Shown: positions 13,036 to 21,200 of the stretch, piece by piece | How the letters are laid out: each line of letters starts with the position of its first letter | Position numbering within the stretch: position 1 is the stretch's first letter | IMG/VR virus record: IMGVR_UViG_3300020378_000054 | Location: 1-21,349 of that record | Origin: a virus | Reading direction: 5' to 3' (one strand) | Length of the DNA stretch: 21,349 nucleotides | Notes under the pieces: model-generated | What the model saw: the letters and a program-made list of their open reading frames with translations, nothing else | What the model was told of the DNA's origin: nothing | Databases searched by the model: none | Translations under genes and position numbers: made by a program

Positions 13036-14964
13036 TTAACTTTGAGAGTTAGATACCCACGATGCGGTTACTGTTTCTCGGACTGATTTTGTCCAATCTT
13101 CTACTGTCGAAACAGGACGACCTACCCTATCAGCAATCTCCCCATCTGATAGTGGTGGGCGAATTGCGCCTGTCGCATCTGTCCATTCTTTAGCAAACCC
13201 CAGTGCTCTTTGCTTCGCTGTCTTGGGACTGATTACTTTTACTGTGTCGTCCAAAGAAGATGAGGTGAACGCTAAATTATATACTGGCTCATGGGCATCT
13301 GACCACTCTCTTACCTTGCCGTATCTTAATTGCATCATCACATCTATACGGCGACCTTCCGCTTCAGCAGCAGCAAGTATATCAGGAAACGGACTAGCAG
13401 GAATATTACCTTCGTAGATGCCTGCCTTAACTTCAGCAGTCTCTTGATCCCAATAGACCTGTGTAATCTTTATCTGGGTTTCGAGTACAGTAAGTTGGTT
13501 AGAGCTTCCTGCTTCCCTGCCCGACGCCGAACCCTCTGACGGTTTGTTGCTGTGATGCAGCAACCAAACAACCAAGCCTGCATTACGTAACTTCAAACAC
13601 AGTTGGTTGATGTACCCCCATTGTTCAGCAGAGTTTTCTTGCAGACCTGGGAACGCCGAACGAATGGTATCGATTACCACATGCGTAGGCTTCGTAGCTT
13701 TTATCCACTGCTCAAAGTTTTTGATACCTGTTTCGTTCATAAGGTTCATATCACGTTGGTCATGGAACGGTGCCCAGATCATAAAGTCATCGGCTGCATC
13801 TCCGTACGAACGACGCGATCTATCAAGAAACTTAGCGATGTTAGCTCTGCTGTTCTCAAAGTCGAAATACAAAACTTTCGATCTCTCGTTCAGATCAAAC
13901 GGCCCGAAACGATATTGCCCAGAACACGCTGCGTACAGAAGATTACGTACGAACATAGACTTACCATGTCCACTGTACCCAAACACTTGAACAATCGTGC
14001 CTGTTGTTGGGACAATCGGATCAATAAAGAACTTCATATTATCCACGTACTTCTGTAACTCTTCTAAGCTATCAGTAGTAATTGGTTTGAATACGCTAGG
14101 CTCTGGCTGTTTAACCTCTACTATATTACCCTTACGGATCTCAGCTTGCTCTGCCCTTTCACACATCTGGCGAACTTTTTTCTCGTCGATATGATTTTGG
14201 AAAAACTCATTCATAAAAGAGTAAGCACCGAACTCTAGCTCTGCACCCCTCTCTCCCTGTCCAGCAAGTGAGCATATATACTTATAAAGTCTGTCGTCTC
14301 TGCCGTTACCACCACCGTCAGGTAGTTTACCCACCTTTGCAACTAACTCTTCGGTGCGCTGCCAGATAGGTTTCTCTACATACACGTCGTTAAGGTTCAT
14401 GCCTTCTAGACGAAATTGGCTGATGTCTATTACATTACTAGACTTCTGAACTGTGTATCGAGGCGGTGTATATACAGGCATATCATCGAAGTCAGTGCCC
14501 TCTGATATAACCCATTCGTAATTCTTAGATGGTGGTGCAAGACAATAACCTTTTGACCCACGCAAATCTAAGCCGTCGATCTGAGGCCATTCACTACCAT
14601 CAGTTGTAGAGCCTGCTCTATTTTTTATCCAACCTGATCCGCTTGGATATTCGAAGTAGAAGTGACGACCACGTTTTGTCTTTACTTGTATTGGCGTTTT
14701 AGTAAGGCCATACTTTTCTGCTGCTTTAAGAGCCTCATCATTATCACAATCGACAATGACGAGGCCGCTTAGTTCGCATGAAGCAATAGCAACATTAGCA
14801 TCTGGTGATCTTTTCCACCACGAAATTACTTCTTCTTCTGTCGGTAATCTCTTTTCGTCAACATAGACACCCCACTTTTCCGTAGGCTGCTTAGTATCCT
14901 GTGCGATTGGTATCGGTAGCCATCCTCGATCCAGATACTCTAGTGCTGCGTCCAATGTGTTCAT
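13036..14964 (-). CDS. Primase-polymerase / RecA-fold helicase fusion
   Basis: Replication protein, 642 aa, joining a bifunctional primase-polymerase (prim-pol, AEP) domain to a RecA-fold (AAA_25/RepA-like) helicase. The prim-pol part covers about 1-170, with D72 and D74 (VDCDND), H101 (RHFYF) and D133 in GLDLRG followed by the APPS motif. The helicase part covers about 300-540, with Walker A GYSGHGKS (329-336), Walker B VVIDT (D432) and the LLHHSNK motif. Residues about 575-625 hold an HTH-like segment (LSDGEIADRVGRPVSTVEDW) that could bind the origin. The ATG at 14964 has GGAGG just upstream and lies inside the Cro-like gene. It primes and unwinds phage DNA. Confidence 0.92.
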   Translation of the reverse strand: MNTLDAALEYLDRGWLPIPIAQDTKQPTEKWGVYVDEKRLPTEEEVISWWKRSPDANVAIASCELSGLVIVDCDNDEALKAAEKYGLTKTPIQVKTKRGRHFYFEYPSGSGWIKNRAGSTTDGSEWPQIDGLDLRGSKGYCLAPPSKNYEWVISEGTDFDDMPVYTPPRYTVQKSSNVIDISQFRLEGMNLNDVYVEKPIWQRTEELVAKVGKLPDGGGNGRDDRLYKYICSLAGQGERGAELEFGAYSFMNEFFQNHIDEKKVRQMCERAEQAEIRKGNIVEVKQPEPSVFKPITTDSLEELQKYVDNMKFFIDPIVPTTGTIVQVFGYSGHGKSMFVRNLLYAACSGQYRFGPFDLNERSKVLYFDFENSRANIAKFLDRSRRSYGDAADDFMIWAPFHDQRDMNLMNETGIKNFEQWIKATKPTHVVIDTIRSAFPGLQENSAEQWGYINQLCLKLRNAGLVVWLLHHSNKPSEGSASGREAGSSNQLTVLETQIKITQVYWDQETAEVKAGIYEGNIPASPFPDILAAAEAEGRRIDVMMQLRYGKVREWSDAHEPVYNLAFTSSSLDDTVKVISPKTAKQRALGFAKEWTDATGAIRPPLSDGEIADRVGRPVSTVEDWTKSVRETVTASWVSNSQS

Positions 14965-15154
14965 TCATTTCCTCCGTGAAATATTGATCGAGGTCGAGCG
15001 TAGGCCAAACCTGTTTGATTTTTGAAAGGTAAGTGGAGGAAACAAAATCTCTGCGTACCCAACCATATGGGGTCGTACGACAGATGCCTAATGACTTAGC
15101 TACGTACGGTGCGCCACCCAAGTCATCAATTAATTTTTGTATGTCGAAGTGCAT
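14891..15154 (-). CDS. Cro/YdaS-like helix-turn-helix protein
   Basis: An 87-aa DNA-binding protein. Residues about 4-55 match a Cro/YdaS-type HTH: IQKLIDDLGGAPYVAKSLG, then the turn and recognition helix CRTTPYGWVRR, then a closing helix (TYLSKIKQVW). The ATG at 15154 has GAGGAAAAC upstream. Its last 74 bp overlap the start of the primase gene in another frame, so both are translated from one leftward message. It faces the divergent recombination operon across about 100 bp with a dyad, the classic layout for a Cro-like switch. The tail after residue 60 is probably disordered. Confidence 0.82.
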   Translation of the reverse strand: MHFDIQKLIDDLGGAPYVAKSLGICRTTPYGWVRRDFVSSTYLSKIKQVWPTLDLDQYFTEEMNEHIGRSTRVSGSRMATDTNRTGY

Positions 15155-15257
15155 TTTTTTTGTTTTCCTCTTGCAATGTAGTGGGATGTATCATATACGA
15201 TACTGAAACACAACCTTTGATCTGTACTAAGATCGATAAAATTCAAGGATCAAGTTC
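15155..15257. promoter_or_regulatory. Divergent promoter/operator region
   Basis: The region separates the leftward Cro-like/primase genes from the rightward recombination operon. It holds the dyad GTATC-N6-GATAC (15188-15203), a second short dyad GATC-N8-GATC (15219-15234) and, toward the + gene, a -10-like TAAAAT (15237-15242) without a clear -35. AAGGA (15245-15249) is the ribosome binding site for the ATG at 15258. The dyad is the best candidate for a Cro-like operator. Confidence 0.5.
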
Positions 15258-15677
15258 ATGGAAGATGACATTATATTCGGTGACGTCCGTATATCTATTC
15301 CTACTCACCCAAAACAAGATCGGCTACGCGAACACGCTGCACAGTATGTAGATACCCTCGCAAAACTTGAGCATCTGAAGGATAACATAGACTATCTTAA
15401 AGAAATATTGCTCTCTGATCTACCCCAAGAGGCAGGAGAATACCCTATCGAAATGGACGACGGACGTACTCTGATGATTAAGATACCAGAGAAATGGACG
15501 TGGGATAAGAAGTTGTTGAAAGATACCTACGAAGTATCTGGACTTCCCGAATGTGTATCACAAAGTTTTCTCGTTGATCGGAAAAAATACGAAGCCGCCC
15601 CCGACAACGTGAGAGAGGTGCTGAAGAAAGCACTGACTATTCAATGCGGCTCACCAACAATCAAGGTTCAATCATGA
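15258..15677 (+). CDS. Hypothetical protein heading the recombination operon, 139 aa
   Basis: A 139-aa soluble protein, first gene of the rightward operon, with AAGGA eight bases upstream. It has a helical N-terminal half (REHAAQYVDTLAKLEHLKDN) and a C-terminal half with strands and a WTWDKKLLKDTYE segment. No domain is recognised. Coupling to the Sak4-like gene by ATGA suggests a role in recombination or replication, perhaps as a partner or loader. This is by position only. Confidence 0.75.
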   Translation: MEDDIIFGDVRISIPTHPKQDRLREHAAQYVDTLAKLEHLKDNIDYLKEILLSDLPQEAGEYPIEMDDGRTLMIKIPEKWTWDKKLLKDTYEVSGLPECVSQSFLVDRKKYEAAPDNVREVLKKALTIQCGSPTIKVQS

Positions 15678-16453
15678 AGATAACACCATTAAAAACAACG
15701 GATGCTACTGTTAGTAGCAAGTCGAAGAGCTTGGTGTATGGGCCACACGGATCGGGTAAGACTACCCAGTGTGCGAATTACGCCAAACGATATGGGAAGG
15801 GGATCATTCTATCAGGCGAGGGTGGGCTTTCGTCTATCTCTGATATGGAAATAGATTACCTTCCCTTCAGTACGTTTAAAGCAGAGCCTAAAAGAGAGGG
15901 CACTTATTCTTTTAAACAGTTGATGCAATACATTGCTTCAGATGAGTTTAAGAAAGAGAAGTACCAGTGGCTCGCGATAGACAGTGTGACCGAGCTTTCG
16001 CAAAGATGTTTTGCAGAAGTTGAGAAAGCACAAGAAGGTAAAGCAAACGGTTACGATCTTTGGAGTACCTATGGGCGAGAGATAACTGCTGCGCTCAAGT
16101 GGGTAAGAGATTTAGATATGCACGTTGTCATGATGGCTCTCGCTACTGCGAAGTCTGATGATAACGGCACTACAATGTACTGGCCTATGATGAACCAAGC
16201 TAAGATTTCGGAGCTGTTGCCTGCGTTATTCGATAATGTGTTTGCGTTGCTTCGAAAGACTAACGACCAGAACGGAAAGATTAGCGTTCAAAGGTACTTG
16301 GTAACTGAACAAGTGGGTGGTTGGTACGGCAAGGTTCGTGACCCCAACCGTCGTCTAGCTCCGTTCGAGAGCGAGCACGATGTCACCAAGTTATTGGATA
16401 TAATTTACATGAAAGATGATGAGTACAAAAAGAGGAGTACAGTAAATGAGTGA
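15674..16453 (+). CDS. Sak4-like RecA-fold ATPase (AAA_24)
   Basis: Single-strand annealing/recombination ATPase of the phage Sak4 type, 259 aa. The ATG at 15674 overlaps the previous TGA (ATGA). Walker A GPHGSGKT is at residues 23-30 and Walker B WLAIDS at 99-104 (D103). The VVMMALA strand (151-157) and a conserved QVGGWYG/KVRDPN-type end complete the RecA core. Sak4 proteins are half-size RecA relatives that pair DNA with the help of an SSB, and here an SSB-like gene follows with an 8-bp overlap, then an exonuclease. That order makes the assignment firm. Confidence 0.85.
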   Translation: MKITPLKTTDATVSSKSKSLVYGPHGSGKTTQCANYAKRYGKGIILSGEGGLSSISDMEIDYLPFSTFKAEPKREGTYSFKQLMQYIASDEFKKEKYQWLAIDSVTELSQRCFAEVEKAQEGKANGYDLWSTYGREITAALKWVRDLDMHVVMMALATAKSDDNGTTMYWPMMNQAKISELLPALFDNVFALLRKTNDQNGKISVQRYLVTEQVGGWYGKVRDPNRRLAPFESEHDVTKLLDIIYMKDDEYKKRSTVNE

Positions 16454-16889
16454 TTTCATGGGACTAGAAGGCATGGACTTGTCTGATGTCGAGGTAAACA
16501 CTAATAAAATATTAGGTGTTGGTCGGCACGTTGTTAAGATAAGTGATGCTGCTGTTGAGAAAGACGATAGTAAAAACACTGCGCGTCTTGTTCTCTCTTA
16601 CGAAAATTCGGATGGCAATATTCGCCAGTGGATTTACGTGTATCACGGTGGATCACCAAAGGCTACTGAAGTAGGTAAGAAGCAGCTTAAAGAGTTGCTT
16701 TTAATGGTAGGTCACGATGGTCAGGAAGCGCCTAACCCATCTTACTTAAAAGGTAAGACTGTCGGCATTAATGTGAAGAACGAAGAGTACATGGGTAAAA
16801 CTCAGTCGAAGGTTTCTTATTTCTTTACACCAAAAGAAAAAGAAAACTCTGGCACATCAGCGCCTATGGATGATGAAATACCATTCTAA
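16446..16889 (+). CDS. Single-strand DNA-binding-like protein (DUF669 type)
   Basis: A 147-aa protein with an OB-fold-like body (strands around 25-65 and 100-128) and a C-terminal tail ending MDDEIPF. This copies the acidic DDxIPF tip by which bacterial SSB recruits partner proteins. The family resembles DUF669 phage proteins, which accompany Sak4-type ATPases. It starts at ATG 16446 with AGAGGAG upstream, overlapping the Sak4-like gene by 8 bp, and ends in TAATG with the exonuclease gene. It probably coats single-stranded phage DNA and recruits the Sak4-like ATPase or nuclease. Confidence 0.82.
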   Translation: MSDFMGLEGMDLSDVEVNTNKILGVGRHVVKISDAAVEKDDSKNTARLVLSYENSDGNIRQWIYVYHGGSPKATEVGKKQLKELLLMVGHDGQEAPNPSYLKGKTVGINVKNEEYMGKTQSKVSYFFTPKEKENSGTSAPMDDEIPF

Positions 16890-17716
16890 TGCACCCAGTA
16901 CACCCACTAGCCCAGAGCGTTCTTGACGCTATAGATCATGGGTACGAACAAGAAGATCGAGGAGAGGCGCGGTGTTACATCGGCGCGAGCATGGCAGGGA
17001 CAGATTGCGTAGCGCAAATGTCTCTGTCTCTTCGTGGTTTTCCTGACGTCAATATAGATCCACAACTCGCACGTATTTTTTTTGCAGGACACAAGATCGA
17101 GGATTGGGTTGTGTATGACCTAAAACGAAGGGCTGATCTAAGGGTGTACGAGAAAGACGATATGACTGGTCGTCAGCATAGGAAGGAATGGTTAAGCGGT
17201 CATGTGGTTTGTAACTCAGATGGACTTGTAGATTTCGAAGATGGTTCGGGTCAAGCAATCCTAGAGATCAAATCAATGAACGATGCCAACTTTAAGAAAT
17301 TTATGTCAGTCGGAGTTAAGGCATCCCATCGAAAATATTATCGGCAAATGCAGATGATGATGGCGATGTTTAGGATCGAGCGCAGTTTGTTTGTTTCGTA
17401 CAATAAAAATAACTCTCAATATCATTGTGAAATAGTTTCATTCGACCAAGAAGAATGGGACGAAATGTACGTCAAGATACAAGCAGCACTCGATGGGCAG
17501 GCAGGACGCGTTGCTACAGCGCCCGAAGATTGGAGATGCAAGTCGTGCTTCAAGAGGGAAAGTTGTTGGGAAGTCCCAGATGTTAGTCCTGCCTGTCGTT
17601 TCTGTAAGAATAGTTTTGCGAATAAAGATGGTGGGTGGACATGCAAGCTAGACAATCGAGAGTGTACTGACCCTTGTGACAAGTATGAAATGTTTAGGCC
17701 AACCGAGAAAGTATAA
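16889..17716 (+). CDS. Cas4/RecB-like PD-(D/E)XK exonuclease
   Basis: Exonuclease of the PD-(D/E)XK (RecB/Cas4) family, 275 aa. Motifs: GHKIED (H68, E71), the SDGLVD acidic motif (D111 or D115), LEIKS (E126, K128) and the YYRQMQ motif (Q153). C217xxC220x5C226 is the Cys spacing of the Cas4/AddB iron-sulphur cluster, and C29 or C40 near the N-terminus could give the fourth ligand. A second Cys group (C236, C239, C252, C259, C263) forms an extra C-terminal module, perhaps a zinc finger. It starts at ATG 16889 within TAATG. It should resect DNA ends for the Sak4/SSB pair. Confidence 0.87.
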   Translation: MHPVHPLAQSVLDAIDHGYEQEDRGEARCYIGASMAGTDCVAQMSLSLRGFPDVNIDPQLARIFFAGHKIEDWVVYDLKRRADLRVYEKDDMTGRQHRKEWLSGHVVCNSDGLVDFEDGSGQAILEIKSMNDANFKKFMSVGVKASHRKYYRQMQMMMAMFRIERSLFVSYNKNNSQYHCEIVSFDQEEWDEMYVKIQAALDGQAGRVATAPEDWRCKSCFKRESCWEVPDVSPACRFCKNSFANKDGGWTCKLDNRECTDPCDKYEMFRPTEKV

Positions 17717-17949
17717 TGATGGATACATTTAACGAACTGAGTGATGCACGGCAGGGCATAATAAGAAAAGAAGCGGAGATCGAAAGTATCTACGAAAGAC
17801 TAGACGCTTTAGATATGACGGACTTGGACGATATTCATCGTGCCAAAACAAAATTAAGGCATGAGAAAGAGCGTTTAGTTGATCTCAAATGCAGAGCGAC
17901 AGAACTGGAAATTGATTTGATGAGAATGGGATACGCCAAGAATGTCTAA
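17716..17949 (+). CDS. Small coiled-coil protein, 77 aa
   Basis: A 77-aa protein, nearly all helical and charged, with heptad-like Leu/Ile spacing across residues about 15-70. It starts at ATG 17716, overlapping the exonuclease stop (TAATG). It ends 8 bp inside the next gene. It has no enzyme motif. The tight coupling points to an accessory role in the recombination operon. Confidence 0.7.
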   Translation: MMDTFNELSDARQGIIRKEAEIESIYERLDALDMTDLDDIHRAKTKLRHEKERLVDLKCRATELEIDLMRMGYAKNV

Positions 17950-18253
17950 GCTGCGCGACCTTCCTTTGGATGAGGGCAAAAGATTAATTAACACTGACCG
18001 CAACCAAGAATATGGCGAGCCGTACGATAACTTTTCTGATATAGCTGCGATGATAACGGCTATACTACGAAGCATCCTCAAGGATGGTGAGCGCGTACGT
18101 GTTGAGCATGTGGCAATGATAATGATTATCGTGAAACTTTCACGCATGACCACATCACCCGATAAGTTCGATAGTTGGGCAGATATTGCAGGCTACGTAG
18201 GAACTGGGTGGGAAGCTATTGCTGTGGATCGGGGTATAGACACTAACGACTAA
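17942..18253 (+). CDS. DUF6378-like phage protein, 103 aa
   Basis: A 103-aa helical protein. The pattern YGEPYDNFSDIAAM, then VAMIMIIVKLSRM, then DSWADIAGYVGTGWE matches the DUF6378 family, common in phages and often placed near nucleotide or replication genes. The conserved His/Asp/Glu layout recalls all-alpha nucleotide pyrophosphohydrolases, but no function is established and I do not claim one. It is the last gene of the rightward operon, and its stop overlaps the stop of the convergent virion gene by 4 bp, leaving no room for an intergenic terminator. Confidence 0.75.
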   Translation: MSKLRDLPLDEGKRLINTDRNQEYGEPYDNFSDIAAMITAILRSILKDGERVRVEHVAMIMIIVKLSRMTTSPDKFDSWADIAGYVGTGWEAIAVDRGIDTND

Positions 18254-21200
18254 CTACCCCAACCGTTACCCCATCCTGATTTGCTGCCGCCTTTTTTGCT
18301 GCGCTCTCCTGCAACAGCATCGACAATACCTTCTTTAGCCCAAGACACGCCGCCTAGTACTGGTACTCGTCCGACTATTTCTCGAACTGCTGCTCTCTTT
18401 TCTCCGTTGGTATCGTCTTGATCCCACCATGATCGGGCACCTTGAAGCACAGTCGTAGCGTCGTTGAATAAACCAACTGTCGGGCCACCGAGTGTTTCTA
18501 GGTTTCTCTGTGCTCCGTACGCACCGTTATCGGCTTGTGAGGCTATGTCGTACGCCAACTCACCCATTAAGCCTAGACCGCCTAAAGCCATCATACCATC
18601 GAAGTACCAACCCATAAGCATGTCCATATCTTCGTTTTCTTCAAAGGCAGTGGTAAGTGTTTCAGAGAGTTTTCGTTCACGCAATTTAAACTCTCTATTA
18701 TCTTCGCCGCCACGACCTTGAATGATGTCTTTCGTACCGACAGCTACGCCACCCATTGCAGGGCCAGCAACTAGAAGTGCAGCCAGTGGCGCAAGTCTGT
18801 TATCGCTTTGCCCTACGAAGGCTTTTACAAAGTTAGCACCACGTTCAGCAGGAGTGTTACCTCTAAACGCTTCGCCAGCTACTGTATTTATTAGTCGTGT
18901 CATCATCAAAGGATAAGACTTCAACTGAAACGCAATTGCTCCTAACGGTGTTTGTGCCCACAAAGGTATGTCATTTGGGTTAGGCGTGAAGATCATTTGG
19001 TTTGTTAGTTTAATCATAGAAGAAGAAACTTTATCAGCCAACGGATGTTCGTTATTTGTAAAACGACTTTCCATTATCATATCTAAATCGAGTGACTGAT
19101 CTTGTACTAACTCAGATAGACCCTCTTCGTTTAGTATACGTCTAGCAATCCGACCAGCTCTAGAGTTCGGACGGTTTCTCAAAATCCTATGCTGGGCTTT
19201 TACGTGTTCGTACGATACGGCAGCAGCCACATCTCTCATCATGTCAGTCCAGGGAGTAAGTAGCGTAGCGTTAAAAAAGCCAGTCATAAACTGCGTACTG
19301 TCTACACCATGAGCTACCGTAAGTCTTTGATGTACTGCGTTTTCTGTAGCAGCGCCAATGTTACGGATCATATCTCGATACTCTGGGTCAGTCGCAAACT
19401 TACGAAGAGATTTAATATACGCACCCGTGTCACCCGTTCGTATCAACGGAAGTATTAAGTCGCCAAGAGACGTTAGAGTTGTGAACCCAAGCAGTGTAAC
19501 CGCATTTACTCCACGCAACCATTTCGAGGCATTACGCATAGAGAATGTTCCGTGCACTCCATCGATAGGTCGTCGCATTGCAGAGTTCATAAACCCTTGT
19601 GCGTGCTGTAAGTTTCTATTTGATGGCACCTCCATCAGACCTTTTGTGTCACCTAACGCATTGGCTATTGCAGCAGCTCTTTTCTTAAAGTTATTACGTA
19701 AAACTTCTGCGTCTGGGTTGTCGTTTAGCTGATCTCCAAGAAGCTCCATAATGTTAGCTTCTATCTCAGGTGCCGATCTACCGTCTTGTGCCATATCAAT
19801 AAGCTGTTGAGCTTTTTGTTCTGCCTCAAACTTATTTTTTATTGGAGCGTAAAAGACATCATTTCTAAACGTCTGTGATTTGGTGCCGTGATCTGTCATA
19901 CCAGAACGCGTCCAATTAGTTGTGATTATTTTATTGCTAGAAAGCAACTTGCCAATCACCTGTCTAGCGTTCATAGGCTGAGATAAGATAGCCATGTAAT
20001 CATGGTATCCATGTGCACCTACTCCAAATTTTTCTGATATGTCTATACGATGCTCTAAGTTGTCACTGTATTTAGTCATAGCAACGAGCAAGTCATTCTC
20101 TAAAAACACGCCCAAGCTGTCAGGTACATCCATATCAGCAAACTCTGGGAACTCATCAAGACGTATAAGTCTTGTGTAGTCTAAGTGATCTGACTGATCT
20201 CCTGCTTTATCAGCATTACGTTTGAAGTTCTGCGCTGGGTTAGAGAACACACCATCTTCATCAATAAGCCTTTGTAGTACGCGTCGAGCAGATGCTTCTG
20301 CTTTGGCTGCTTCGCCTGTCCCGTTTCTTTCTGCCAAGAAATATTTTTTAAGTCTGCGAACAAACTCCTCTGGGTCAGCTTGGATCAAGTCCTTGCGCCA
20401 TATTTGTGGAAAATAGTTTTTCTTTAAGTTACCAACAAGAGCACCAGATGCACGCAATCGACCAGTAGCTTCGTCAAGATAACCACGTACATGGTCATAT
20501 GTAATCCTTTCTGAAGGGTCTAGTTCGCCAACTTTATTTACATCTCGTAACGCACTGATAATACGCAAATGACTAGCAGGCTGTGTCATACGACGTTTTG
20601 GGTTGATACCCATTGCGCCCATTGCGCTTTCAGCCATCATTTGCGGCCCCGTTCGCCAGTAGTTTGCGAGCTTGTTTTTACTATCAGGTAATTCTTTTAG
20701 CATTTTTGTAAGCGGTATAATAAACTTACCCATCTTCGCGTTTGTTCGCTCGAAGTGACCGCCACTTCCATCTTTAGGCTCGAAGAAATTGGCAAGGTTT
20801 GAAATGCCCGAACGATCCATTATTTTTGAGTTTGTTTTCCAAGGAAGATAAATGTTTGATTTACGTATCTCGGCTGCTGCTTCAGACGGCATACCTCTGC
20901 CCCTGGCAACTGATATCATTGCTTCAAGTGTACGAGCAGGAACGCCAGCTTCTTCCAGTTCGCCTGCTGCCTGACTAATAACGCGTATTGCATTGTCGCC
21001 TTCAACGGCTTGGATTATTCGACCATTGATTGAGTGTTGCTGAGAACCCTCACCAATAACAGGAGTAGCTGCTTCAAACACATCGCTTCGTAGGTTACGA
21101 ACGCTTTTGTTCGTCAGCATCATTTTGACGTCACCAAGATTTACGCTAGTAAAACCAGCACTTTGCATTGACTTCTTAAACTTACGAACACCGCCCATAA

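Noticed and set aside
13021-13055. A terminator after the primase gene (TAACT/AGTTA stem then a T-run, minus strand)
   Set aside because: The stem is only five pairs, AT-rich and overlaps the stop codon; too weak to list as a feature.
12802-13086. A 94-aa + strand ORF across the noncoding region
   Set aside because: It runs through a promoter, an 11-bp hairpin and the end of the primase gene, starts at a GTG without a ribosome binding site, and its composition is Arg/Lys/Thr-rich like translated repeats.
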